A stretch of DNA of 64,000 nt, taken from Labilibaculum filiforme. GTDB lineage: Bacteria; Bacteroidota; Bacteroidia; Bacteroidales; Marinifilaceae. A program made the translations under genes and the position numbers. The notes below the pieces were generated by a model, which was not told the DNA's origin, ran no database searches, and saw only the letters and a list, made by a program, of their open reading frames with translations. Shown here in pieces: positions 55,042 to 63,759 of the stretch; position 1 is the first letter of the stretch; each line of letters starts with the position of its first letter. The DNA is taken from assembly GCF_002843315.1 (NCBI RefSeq), contig NZ_MVDD01000001.1, positions 186,001-250,000 on the forward strand, read 5' to 3'.

Positions 55042-56226
55042 TTAAGCACTCACCTTAACTCGTTTCAATCTTCTCTTAATGTTACTTTGAACCACATAAT
55101 GATCGATAAGTGGAGCGAAAGTATTCATAAATAGAATTGACAACATCATTGCTTCTGGGAAACCTGCATTCATTACACGAATTAATACAGCAAGGAAACC
55201 AATAAGGAATCCGTAAATGATTTTTCCGCGGGCTGTTTGGGCTCCAGATACTGGATCGGTTGCCATAAACACGGCTCCAAATGCAAAACCTCCCATAATT
55301 AAATGTTGCCATGCAGGAATTAGTTCCATGTAAGCATTTCCACCAATTAGGTTAAAAAGTAAACCCATTACGTATCCACCAGCAAATACCGAAACAATAA
55401 TTTTCCAGCTACCTATTCCTGTAACAATTAAAATAACTGCTCCAATTAAAATGGCAATAGTAGATGTTTCTCCGATTGATCCTGGAATTAAACCAACAAA
55501 CATATCCCAAGCGTTAGCCAGATGTTGTTGATAAAAACTAAGAGCAGCTTCTCCTTTCACATCCACCAAATTAGCTGCATGTGCTAATGGAGTTGCTCCT
55601 GAAAAACTATCTGCTTTTTCTGCAATCCATACAGTATCACCAGACATTTTTGAAGGATAAGCGAAGAAGAAGAATGCACGGGCAATTAAGGCCGGATTCC
55701 AAATATTCATTCCGGTTCCACCAAATACCTCTTTTCCAATTACTACAGCAAATGCAGTAGATACAGCAACCATCCAAAGAGGTGCGCCTACTGGCATAAT
55801 TAGTGGAATTAGCATTCCGGAAACAAGGAAACCCTCGTTTACTTGATGACCTCGCATTTGCGCAAAGGCAAATTCGATACCCAAACCAACTACGTAGGAA
55901 ACTACAATAATTGGAAGGATTTTAATTAATCCATAAATACAAATATCTAAAAAATCAGTATTTGCCAGTTCGCCAATAGACAGAAAATGTTGATATCCTG
56001 TATTGTAAATTCCAAATAGTAATGCAGGAATTAAAGCCATAACAACGATCGACATTGTACGCTTTAAATCTATAGCATCCTTAATATGGGTTCCATTATG
56101 GGATGTAATATCGGGAACGAATAGAAAAGTTTCAAAAGCCTCGAAAGACGACTGCAACTTTGCAAACTTCCCGCCCTTTTGAAACAAGGGCTTCTTTTTA
56201 TCAAGAAATTTTCTTAGTGCTTTCAT
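55042..56226 (-). CDS. nqrB: Na+-NQR subunit B (covalent FMN, sodium channel)
   Basis: A 394-residue membrane subunit with about ten helices. It carries the FMN-attachment motif SFSGATPLA (Thr about 212). NqrB holds riboflavin and FMN and forms the Na+ route. The C-terminal part AGFPEAMMLSILFMNTFAPLIDHYVV is typical. It follows nqrA by 23 bp. Confidence 0.97.
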   Translation of the reverse strand: MKALRKFLDKKKPLFQKGGKFAKLQSSFEAFETFLFVPDITSHNGTHIKDAIDLKRTMSIVVMALIPALLFGIYNTGYQHFLSIGELANTDFLDICIYGLIKILPIIVVSYVVGLGIEFAFAQMRGHQVNEGFLVSGMLIPLIMPVGAPLWMVAVSTAFAVVIGKEVFGGTGMNIWNPALIARAFFFFAYPSKMSGDTVWIAEKADSFSGATPLAHAANLVDVKGEAALSFYQQHLANAWDMFVGLIPGSIGETSTIAILIGAVILIVTGIGSWKIIVSVFAGGYVMGLLFNLIGGNAYMELIPAWQHLIMGGFAFGAVFMATDPVSGAQTARGKIIYGFLIGFLAVLIRVMNAGFPEAMMLSILFMNTFAPLIDHYVVQSNIKRRLKRVKVSA

Positions 56227-56249
56227 TATATAATATTATCCGTTTTTTC

Positions 56250-57605
56250 TTAGCTCATTTCTTTAATCATCAAATCGATTCCTTTACGAACCAAATCTTG
56301 TACATTAATTTTCGATGTACAAACAAATTCGCATAAAGCAAGATCTTCTGGAGCTACCTCATATATTCCCAATTGTTCCATTTGATCGATATCTTCAATC
56401 ATAATAGACTTAATCAATTGTTGTGGAAGCACATCCATCGGCAATACCTTATCGTACTCACCTGTCATTACGAAAGCACGATGCTCTCCATGAAGATTCG
56501 CATCTAAACGGTATTCTTTATTAGGAGTTAACCAAGAAAAGAAAGTTTTCGACATGGAGAATTTCTGTAAACCAGGCATCGCCCAACCTAAAAATTCGAA
56601 TTTATCTCCTTCAGGAATAACGGTAATTTGTGAATCGTAAAAATTAAGAAATCCATCTTCGGTGATTTGTTCTCCGGTTAAAACATTCCCTGAAATAACA
56701 CGAATCTTCTCATCATCTTTCAACTTGCCTTTTAAAATATTTCGAACCGAAGCACCTAAAATAGTTTCAAAATAACATGGAGTTTTTACTTCGGATCCGC
56801 AAAGTGCGATTTTACGACTTACATCGTAAATGCCTTTTGTGAATAATCTTCCGATGAAAACAACTTCCTGCGGACGAATTACCCAAGCAATTTCCCCTTT
56901 ATTCATCGGACTAATGTGGCTAATTTGAACACCAACATTTCCTGCAGGATGAACACCTGTAAATTGGCGTACTTCTACATTTTTTGCTTCCGAAAAAATC
57001 TTCGTTTGATTGATATTAGGATTGGTATTTAGGTATAGCTTCCCATCAGTCAATTTTGCTAAAGCATCAAGACCAGCCTGAAATGCTTCTGCTTCATTTT
57101 CCAAAAGGAAATCAATGTCTGCAGCCAATGGCGCAGTATCGAAAGCCGAAACAAAAATTGCTTTTGGAGTATCTTTTGGTTTGGCAATTACATCGTAAGG
57201 ACGCTGACGAACAAATGCCCAAAGGCCACTCTTCAACAACTCTTCCTTAATCTCCTCTCGAGAAAGTCCCTTTGGGTCAGCTTTCTTAAACTCCTGGTAT
57301 TGAATCTCAGCATCTGCTTGAATCACTACCTCTAGAATCCTTCTTCGTTCTCCACGATTTACGGCAATAACCTTACCACTTACCGGAGAAGCAAAATTAA
57401 TTTCAGGGCAATACTTATCGAAAAACAGAGAATCTCCTGCTTTTACTTCAGCATCTACCTTAACTTTTAATTTAGGTGTTAATCCGGGGAAGTTGGATGG
57501 TTTAATGGCGTATGTCTCAGAACGATCAGCTTTTTCAAGTACCTTTTCAGCCTTTCCTGCCAGCTTAATATCTAAGCCTTTTTTGATCTTTTTAACTTCA
57601 GACAT
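56250..57605 (-). CDS. nqrA: Na+-NQR subunit A
   Basis: A 451-residue peripheral subunit that begins KKIKKGLDIKLAGKAEKVL, with KPSNFPGLTPKLKVKVDAEVKAGD, a biotinyl/lipoyl-like beta domain (up to about 100), and the family motifs FTGVHPAGNVGVQISHISPMNKGEIAWVIRPQ and the C-terminal CEFVCTSKINVQDLVRKGIDLM. It opens the operon nqrABCDEF, all on the minus strand with mostly short spacings. A candidate promoter lies at 57741-57748. Confidence 0.97.
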   Translation of the reverse strand: MSEVKKIKKGLDIKLAGKAEKVLEKADRSETYAIKPSNFPGLTPKLKVKVDAEVKAGDSLFFDKYCPEINFASPVSGKVIAVNRGERRRILEVVIQADAEIQYQEFKKADPKGLSREEIKEELLKSGLWAFVRQRPYDVIAKPKDTPKAIFVSAFDTAPLAADIDFLLENEAEAFQAGLDALAKLTDGKLYLNTNPNINQTKIFSEAKNVEVRQFTGVHPAGNVGVQISHISPMNKGEIAWVIRPQEVVFIGRLFTKGIYDVSRKIALCGSEVKTPCYFETILGASVRNILKGKLKDDEKIRVISGNVLTGEQITEDGFLNFYDSQITVIPEGDKFEFLGWAMPGLQKFSMSKTFFSWLTPNKEYRLDANLHGEHRAFVMTGEYDKVLPMDVLPQQLIKSIMIEDIDQMEQLGIYEVAPEDLALCEFVCTSKINVQDLVRKGIDLMIKEMS

Positions 57606-57740
57606 GTTAAACTATTTGAATTTATTAATTTTCGTCAAAAATAACTATTTTAATCTCTAATTCACAATCTTTGCTCGGATACGATACATATTTCTTAAGC
57701 TTATAACAATCATTTCCAGAGCATGTAAAAAATTCGAACA

Positions 57741-57769
57741 CAAATATATAAAGCAATTTTGTATTTTTG
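57741..57769. promoter_or_regulatory. Two divergent promoter elements for nqrA and plug
   Basis: Minus strand: TATATTTG (57741-57748), 136 bp upstream of nqrA. Plus strand: TATTTTTG (57762-57769), 44 bp upstream of the plug gene. Both match TAnnTTTG exactly; neither has a clear -33 TTTG. Confidence 0.4.
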
Positions 57770-57812
57770 AAGCGCTTTGGTCTATTTTTAACCAGTACAT
57801 ATACCTATTCAC

Positions 57813-59102
57813 ATGCCTAAAAATTTCATTATTTTCATAAGTCTTGTATTCCTTAGCATTCCAAGGATATCACTCGCATACAATGCAGTACCCGAATCGG
57901 TATATTTTAACGAAATAAAGAAAGAAAGCATTCATACTGTTCAGATGTATCCCATAAACTGGGAATTAACCGAAGCAATTATCGAACTGAATGGCGATAA
58001 TCAGCTTCTTTTTTCTTTCGATGAAATTGGAGAAGATATTCAAGATTACTCCTACAAAATTATTCATTGCAGCTCGAATTGGCAGAATTCTGGTTTAAGC
58101 GAATTCGATTTTATAGATGGTTTTGCCGAAAATCAGATTCAAGATTACGAACATTCTTTCAATACAAATGTTGATTTTATTCATTATTCCTTAAAAATTC
58201 CAAACAACGACATACAATTAAAATTATCGGGTAACTATATTTTAGAGGTTTATGAAGATTTCGATCCTGAAAAAGTAATTATTCGACAACGCTTTATGCT
58301 TTTAGATTCGAGAGTAGAAATAGCAGGAGAAGTAAAGCATCCTATTGCAATAGATTTACGAGAAACGCATCAGGAAGTAGACTTTAGCATTCTGCATCCA
58401 AGTTTTACGATTGATAATCCTCATGCGGATTTGAAAGTTGTACTTACCCAAAATGGAAGATTAGATGGAAGTGAGAAAAATTTGAAACCTATTTTTATCC
58501 GTAAAAATGAATTGGTTTTTGATTACGAAATAGAAAATATTTTTCCGGGAGGTAACGAATTTCGTAATTTTGATTTGAAAAGCATGAGGTATCAAACTCG
58601 TTATATCAAAGAAATTTGGAAAGAAAATGAAAACACGAATGTTCTTTTAACCAATGAAGACAATCGCCATTTTAAGCAATACATTTACGAGCAGGATTTA
58701 AATGGCCATTATTTAATAGCTGTTCAGGAAAGAGACGAAGCCGCTACCGAGGCTGACTACTGCTATATTACCTTTTGCCTGCCCTTCGACAATGAAATTA
58801 AGCATGGAGACCTATATGTTTATGGCGGTTTTTGTAATTGGACCTGCTCCGATAAAAACAAAATGGAATACGATTTTAGTACTGGCACTTACCGAAAAAC
58901 TATTTTCCTGAAACAGGGATATTACAACTACCAATACGCTTTGTTGGAAAATGGAAAAGATACTCCAGACCTTACTTACATTGAAGGAACTCATTGGGAA
59001 ACAGAAAATAACTATTTAATTTACGTTTACTACCACGATATTGCTTTAAATTACGATAGGCTAATTGGATACCAAACAATTAACTCAACTGCTAAATTTT
59101 AA
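57813..59102 (+). CDS. T9SS Plug protein (DUF5103)
   Basis: A 429-residue secreted protein: signal peptide to about residue 23 (SLA), then the DUF5103/T9SS plug first domain, with LNGDNQLLFSFDEIGEDIQDYSYKIIHCSSNWQNSGLSEFDFIDGF and IQLKLSGNYILEVYEDFDPEK. The C-terminal half (about 200-429) has GGFCNWTCSDKNKMEYDF and KTIFLKQGYYNYQYALLENG, an Ig-like segment. In Flavobacterium the Plug protein sits in the SprA translocon on the periplasmic side in place of PorV, closing the pore. It is a single gene divergent from nqrA. No terminator with a strong T-run is seen after it. Confidence 0.9.
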   Translation: MPKNFIIFISLVFLSIPRISLAYNAVPESVYFNEIKKESIHTVQMYPINWELTEAIIELNGDNQLLFSFDEIGEDIQDYSYKIIHCSSNWQNSGLSEFDFIDGFAENQIQDYEHSFNTNVDFIHYSLKIPNNDIQLKLSGNYILEVYEDFDPEKVIIRQRFMLLDSRVEIAGEVKHPIAIDLRETHQEVDFSILHPSFTIDNPHADLKVVLTQNGRLDGSEKNLKPIFIRKNELVFDYEIENIFPGGNEFRNFDLKSMRYQTRYIKEIWKENENTNVLLTNEDNRHFKQYIYEQDLNGHYLIAVQERDEAATEADYCYITFCLPFDNEIKHGDLYVYGGFCNWTCSDKNKMEYDFSTGTYRKTIFLKQGYYNYQYALLENGKDTPDLTYIEGTHWETENNYLIYVYYHDIALNYDRLIGYQTINSTAKF

Positions 59103-59277
59103 AGCCCGATACGATATTATTTTTTAGGTTTGGGTTAGTACTCCCCTGTTAACTATTCTTCCCCTAGTAAGTTTTTGCTAATAAATATGGCAAAGCATAG
59201 AATATTGCATGTATTGATTCGAACCAATTATAATCTGCACAAATCGTAAATAGCTACCACTGCAAGCAACATGTTCT

Positions 59278-59313
59278 AAAAGTATTTCTATCTTAAAAAA
59301 AAAGAATACTTTT
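59278..59313 (+). promoter_or_regulatory. Promoter with overlapping 9-bp dyad upstream of the bioB operon
   Basis: AAAAGTATT (59278-59286) and AATACTTTT (59305-59313) are perfect inverted 9-bp arms 18 nt apart. The right arm overlaps the -7 element TACTTTTG (59307-59314). A two-arm site across the core promoter is how biotin repressor BirA works in other bacteria; the arm sequence is not that of E. coli BirA. Confidence 0.5.
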
Positions 59314-59365
59314 GACTCCGAAATAGAGAGAATAACTATCTTGCTTTCTCTTAATTAAAATTTAT

Positions 59366-59749
59366 ATGAATATGAACCCTGTTTTTAACAAAGGTCGATA
59401 CAAATCGGACTTGCAGGTATTCAGTCGATGGAGCCGAAAAGGCTATGCTGCTTTTGCCAGCATGAACCGGGAAATTAAAATTTCCTGTATCAATACCAGT
59501 TATAATTTGCTGGTTCCATCAACCGAATGCGGCTTTTCCGGATTTTGCTATGTACCATTAAACAGCAGGGATAAGAATGAGACGGATGAATTGGAAGCAC
59601 TGCGCTTCGAACTCATGCAGGTACTTGCTTTGCAAAATCAGAGCACTTGCAAAACCAGTCAGATTGAACCTCATCAACAAACAAATAAGGTTCTTTCTAA
59701 TTATTCCTATTCCCGCAATTTTAGAAACAAAAAAGAACCTAAGTTATGA
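59366..59749 (+). CDS. Small protein of the bioB operon, function unknown
   Basis: A 127-residue basic protein without signal peptide or membrane segment. Residues 18-45 contain FSRWSRKGYAAFASMNREIKISCINTS; I recall comparable RWSRKxYAxFxS segments in small Bacteroidota proteins encoded in front of TonB-dependent receptors, a possible relation. The second half is polar and low in conserved features. Its stop overlaps the bioB ATG by 4 nt (59746-59749), so it is translationally coupled to bioB. Confidence 0.65.
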   Translation: MNMNPVFNKGRYKSDLQVFSRWSRKGYAAFASMNREIKISCINTSYNLLVPSTECGFSGFCYVPLNSRDKNETDELEALRFELMQVLALQNQSTCKTSQIEPHQQTNKVLSNYSYSRNFRNKKEPKL

Positions 59750-60720
59750 GTGATATCAGAAACAATTGGACCTACGAAGAGGCCAGAGAAATTTACGACC
59801 TTCCATTACTGGATTTGGTGAACAAAGCTGCCAATATCCACCGCAAATACCACGATTCTACAAAAATGAACATGAACACTTTAATTTCGGCTCGTACTGG
59901 AGCGTGTTCTCAAGATTGTAAATATTGTGCTCAATCGGCCCGCTACAACACCCATGTAAAACCAAAAAAATTAAGTTTAGAGGAAGTTTTAGCCGAAGCT
60001 AAAATTGCAAAAGAAAATGGCGTGAAACGTGTTTGCTTAAGCTCGTCGGGAAGAGATGGCAACCGCGATGATCGTTTCGACGAAATGGCCGAAATGATTA
60101 CGGAAGTAAAAAAATTAGGCCTTGAGGTTTGTTGTACCATGGGAATGATCAACAAAGAAAAAGCACAAAAATTAGCAGGTTTGGGAATTACAGCCGTAAA
60201 TCACAACCTCGATACTTCGGAACGCTACTACCCCAGCATTACTACAACTAGAACTTATGCCGAACGTTTAGAAACATTAGCTAACCTGCAGGAAGCCGGA
60301 ATCTCCTACTGTTCTGGTGGTATTTTAGGAATGGGCGAAACCGACGAAGATCGTATTGAAATGCTTCGTACCCTATCGAATCAGGAAAAACATCCCTACA
60401 ATGTTCCTTTGAACTCTTTAGTTCCTGTTGAAGGAACTCCATTCTTTGGAAAAGAAACCATCGGTATTTTTGAGATGGTTCGTGCCGTGGCAACGGCCCG
60501 TATTCTAATGCCAAAAGCCGTAATCGCTTTTGCTGCCGGTCGCACACATTACAGTCAGGAAGGACAAGCACTTTGTTTCCTTGCCGGAGCAAACTCCATT
60601 TTCTTTGGCGACAAATTGCTTACCGTAAAAAACATGACCGTTAACGAAGATCAGCATTTACTAGATACGATTGGAATGGTGCCAACCCGTTACCACGAGT
60701 TAACTACTTTGGAGGAATAA
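59746..60720 (+). CDS. bioB: Biotin synthase
   Basis: A 324-residue radical SAM enzyme that inserts sulfur into dethiobiotin. The 4Fe-4S motif CSQDCKYCAQS (CxxxCxxC, about residues 46-56) is followed by VCLSSSGRDG, CCTMGMINKEKAQKLAGLGITAVNHNLDTSERYY and the C-terminal FAAGRTHYSQEGQALCFLAGANSIFFGDKLLT. No other bio genes are adjacent. It starts within the stop of the small upstream gene and is followed by a terminator. Confidence 0.97.
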   Translation: MSDIRNNWTYEEAREIYDLPLLDLVNKAANIHRKYHDSTKMNMNTLISARTGACSQDCKYCAQSARYNTHVKPKKLSLEEVLAEAKIAKENGVKRVCLSSSGRDGNRDDRFDEMAEMITEVKKLGLEVCCTMGMINKEKAQKLAGLGITAVNHNLDTSERYYPSITTTRTYAERLETLANLQEAGISYCSGGILGMGETDEDRIEMLRTLSNQEKHPYNVPLNSLVPVEGTPFFGKETIGIFEMVRAVATARILMPKAVIAFAAGRTHYSQEGQALCFLAGANSIFFGDKLLTVKNMTVNEDQHLLDTIGMVPTRYHELTTLEE

Positions 60721-60745
60721 AAAAGATGAACTCACTATAATTTTT

Positions 60746-60777
60746 AGGGATATGCTTATTGTATATCCCTTTTTTTA
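60746..60777 (+). terminator. Terminator after bioB
   Basis: A stem AGGGATAT / ATATCCCT (9-nt loop) is followed by seven T residues, 25 nt past the bioB stop. Confidence 0.9.
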
Positions 60778-60878
60778 TCCGAAAAAGTAGGGCTGGAAGC
60801 ACTTTCACTATCGTTTTTAGTCGTAACCTGACCTATACAGCTTGCTTATAATCAGGATGCGAGGGTAAAAATTAGAAT

Positions 60879-61595
60879 TTAGCTCGATTTATCGAGCAAA
60901 TCGATTAATTCTTTCCGGTACGAACTAGCAACAGGAATTATCTGATTGCCAATACAAACCTGATTCCCTTCAAAATATTCTACTTTATTTAAATTGATAA
61001 TAAAGGATCGATGAATTCGTAAAAAACTTTTCTCTGGTAATTTTGTCTGAAAACTCTTTAAAGTTTCATGAATTACAAGACAATCCTCGTCTCGGTGTAA
61101 TTTTAAATAATCTCCTTCGGATTCGATATATTTCAAATCGGTAGTTTTTAATAGATAGGTTTTTTTGTTCGACTTTACCGAAATATTAGCATTTAAAAAC
61201 AAAGCACTTTTTTCTAAATTCTTCTGCAAGCTCATAAATTTGTTTACCGCTTTAAAAAAACGATCCAACGAAAATGGTTTCAATAAATAATCCAAAGCAT
61301 TCAATTCAAAACCATCTACTGCATATTCTGGATACGCAGTGGTGAAAATGATTTCTGGAACTTCACGCAAGCTTTTAACCCACTCGATACCATTCATTTT
61401 AGGCATGTTGATATCTAAAAATACAAGTTCTATTTTTTCTTCCATCAGAATGCTGTTGGCCATTATGGCATCGCTGCAAATCCCTTTTAAGAGCAATTGC
61501 GGACTATCATTAATGTACGATTCCAAGATCTCTTGCGATAAGGGTTCATCTTCAACAATTAAACAAGTGAATGTATTTTCGTTGGATTTATTCAT
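60879..61595 (-). CDS. LytTR-family response regulator
   Basis: A 238-residue regulator: CheY-like receiver (about 8-120, acidic ED near 16-17, phosphoacceptor Asp in VFLDINMPKMNG, Lys in LLKPFS) and a LytTR DNA-binding domain (about 138-235, LKYIESEGDYLKLH, RIHRSFIINLNKVEYFEG). It overlaps the kinase gene by 4 nt (kinase stop at 61592, regulator start at 61595), so the pair is translated together. LytTR regulators bind tandem repeats upstream of targets, which cannot be picked here. Confidence 0.93.
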   Translation of the reverse strand: MNKSNENTFTCLIVEDEPLSQEILESYINDSPQLLLKGICSDAIMANSILMEEKIELVFLDINMPKMNGIEWVKSLREVPEIIFTTAYPEYAVDGFELNALDYLLKPFSLDRFFKAVNKFMSLQKNLEKSALFLNANISVKSNKKTYLLKTTDLKYIESEGDYLKLHRDEDCLVIHETLKSFQTKLPEKSFLRIHRSFIINLNKVEYFEGNQVCIGNQIIPVASSYRKELIDLLDKSS

Positions 61596-62647
61596 TTGAG
61601 TTTGATTTTGAGTTCTACAATAAATTCTTCCTCCTTTTGAAACAAGTGCAAAGTATATTTATCCTTATAAAATAACTCGAGTCTACTTTTTACATTGTCA
61701 ATTCCAAAACCTCCAATTTGATCAATAGTAATCGCCACATTTAGGGGAATCGAGTTGGTTAAGCGCATCTCTAAATTCTCTTCCTTTATATTCACTTTTA
61801 AATCAACAATGTTTTTATGCGATTGATTTATTCCTCCATGCTTGAAGCTATTTTCGATAAAAGGAATTAAAAGAAATGGCACAATTTGATGTAAATAAGA
61901 TTCCCCACTTATTTTGTACTGAATCTTCGTCTCTTTATCGCACCTTAACTTTTGCAATTCGAGATAATTAACAATGTAGTCGAGCTCCTTATTTAATCCT
62001 ACCAGCCTATCTTTGGTCTCGTAAATCATATACCGCATTAATTCCGACAATTTCAGAATATATTCTGGTGTATTCTCCGATTTTTTTCTTGCCAATCCGT
62101 AAAGTGAAGTTAAATTATTAAACAAAAAATGAGGGTTGATATTCGATTTTAAGGCTTGCAATTCAGTCTCTGCTTGTTCCCGCTTTAGCGATTCCAATTG
62201 TTTCGCTGTCTCCAGAACTTGAAACCACGATTTCGATAATTTTAAAAGAGTACTTAAAGCAATATATACAAAACTGAATTTTAGTAAATCCTGAAAACTA
62301 TATGATGAGATGAATAAATAGTCGGGTGCTATTCTATCGCTCAGTTTTTCGAAGGTAAATTGATTGAGGAAGGCAACAAAATACCAAAGAGAAAGTAATC
62401 CTATAAAATACAAAACGTATTTTTCTCTCCTCAAAAAAATCCGAATCAGTAATTCGGTATTTAAATAAACGCCTATCCACAAACTAATGTGGAAAAGCAA
62501 AGTGTAAACAATGTCGATATCAGAAATTTCCTCTTCTAGGGCAAAGAATTGTACTAATACATAAAAAGAAGCCATCCAAAACAGAAGGTGTTGAAGTATC
62601 CTGCTTTGAATGAACTTACTGAAACTATTTTTTATTTGGTTGATCAT
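61592..62647 (-). CDS. LytS/YehU-like sensor histidine kinase
   Basis: A 351-residue membrane kinase: four hydrophobic segments (about 20-145), a short coiled coil (about 140-170) and a His_kinase domain with NPHFLFNNLTSLYGLARKK (about 172-190, phosphoacceptor His), then a HATPase-like part with PFLLIPFIENSFKHGG (N box) and FGIDNVKSRLELFY. It should phosphorylate the LytTR regulator encoded next to it. The signal is unknown. Single operon with the regulator. Confidence 0.92.
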   Translation of the reverse strand: MINQIKNSFSKFIQSRILQHLLFWMASFYVLVQFFALEEEISDIDIVYTLLFHISLWIGVYLNTELLIRIFLRREKYVLYFIGLLSLWYFVAFLNQFTFEKLSDRIAPDYLFISSYSFQDLLKFSFVYIALSTLLKLSKSWFQVLETAKQLESLKREQAETELQALKSNINPHFLFNNLTSLYGLARKKSENTPEYILKLSELMRYMIYETKDRLVGLNKELDYIVNYLELQKLRCDKETKIQYKISGESYLHQIVPFLLIPFIENSFKHGGINQSHKNIVDLKVNIKEENLEMRLTNSIPLNVAITIDQIGGFGIDNVKSRLELFYKDKYTLHLFQKEEEFIVELKIKLK

Positions 62648-62687
62648 TTCCTTCTTTTTATTGAGAATCCGACTTTAAGTCGGAGCC

Positions 62688-63482
62688 TCAATTCTTTACT
62701 CGTTTCAATACTATTGCTTCCTTAGGGTCGTTAAACATTTTTGCATCGGAAAACTTGACTAAGAATTTCTGAATATCTTCAGTTTTGGATGTAAGAATAA
62801 TTCTGTTTCCTCTTTTTATGTACTCAATTCTTATCTTCTTTTCTTTAATCAGTTTCTCAAAAACATCATTTTCGATGCCATTAACCACCAATTGATGGTC
62901 CTTAATTTTTAACTTAAAAAAAGCATGCATCGGCACCACCAGACCAATCAGATTAAAATTATTTAATTTTTTTTCCAAAAAGTCATCATTTGGAATCACG
63001 TCTAAAAAATAATGCTCATCTAATTTAAAAAGTCTGCCCTCAAACAAACAAGCTTCCTCTTTTCCTGATATAATTTTTATTTGATAATGCTTTCTTAAGA
63101 CTGGGTTAAAAAAGAAATTCTCAATTTTCTCCCTATTCGCAACATTACTATCTTCTTTCTTTTCTTTTCCTGCAAAAAAATCCTCTTCTTTTTTAGAATT
63201 CGATTCCTTATTTGTTTTACCAAAGAAAAAAGCATCTTCTTTCGACATACCTTCCTGATAGTTCTTATTTTTCATTGCTTTAAGACCTGTTGAATCTATA
63301 ATCGTTTTGATCTCGAATCTGTCTTTCTCTTCGCTTACCCACACCCCATCTAATTCATCCAAATGTACCCTATCCTTACTTGTATAAAGTGGATGCAAAG
63401 AACTCACCATACAAGATTGAGCAGTAAGCAGAACGAAAAGAAACAAACCGCTTAGTTTAAAATATTTAGTTTTCATGACCAT
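62688..63482 (-). CDS. Lipoprotein of unknown function
   Basis: A 264-residue protein with a lipoprotein-type signal (hydrophobic LFLFVLLTAQSC, Cys24 if the first ATG is used; ATGs at 63482 and 63476 are both possible). Following SLHPLYT is a beta-rich domain of unknown type, interrupted by an odd Lys/Glu-rich stretch (about residues 75-125) with recurring phenylalanine motifs (DAFFFGK, EDFFAGKEKKE, ENFFF). I do not recognise a family. It lies 40 bp upstream of the two-component genes on the same strand and could belong to their operon. Confidence 0.65.
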   Translation of the reverse strand: MVMKTKYFKLSGLFLFVLLTAQSCMVSSLHPLYTSKDRVHLDELDGVWVSEEKDRFEIKTIIDSTGLKAMKNKNYQEGMSKEDAFFFGKTNKESNSKKEEDFFAGKEKKEDSNVANREKIENFFFNPVLRKHYQIKIISGKEEACLFEGRLFKLDEHYFLDVIPNDDFLEKKLNNFNLIGLVVPMHAFFKLKIKDHQLVVNGIENDVFEKLIKEKKIRIEYIKRGNRIILTSKTEDIQKFLVKFSDAKMFNDPKEAIVLKRVKN

Positions 63483-63759
63483 TTATTTTTTAGTTTAACC
63501 TATTGGCTATCCGCGGAGATTACCATTATCTGTAAGTAAAATAAGATAATGTATTTATTATTGTGAAATTGTTTCGATAGAAAGCTGCTAACTTTCGGTA
63601 AATTACTCCTACGCTTCGGTTTCGTTCCTCCCTTAAAAATTGCAAATATCAAGCTAGCATAAAACTTAACATTAATATGTTATTAATTAAAATCAGTGAT
63701 TTCTTTTCCCAAGCTTTTTATGTATTTTCACGAGCCTATTCACCCAAATTAACCACAAC

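Noticed and set aside
59103-59365. Riboswitch upstream of the bioB operon
   Set aside because: No conserved riboswitch core (such as TPP, cobalamin or SAM motifs) can be read; the dyad at the promoter explains the signal better.
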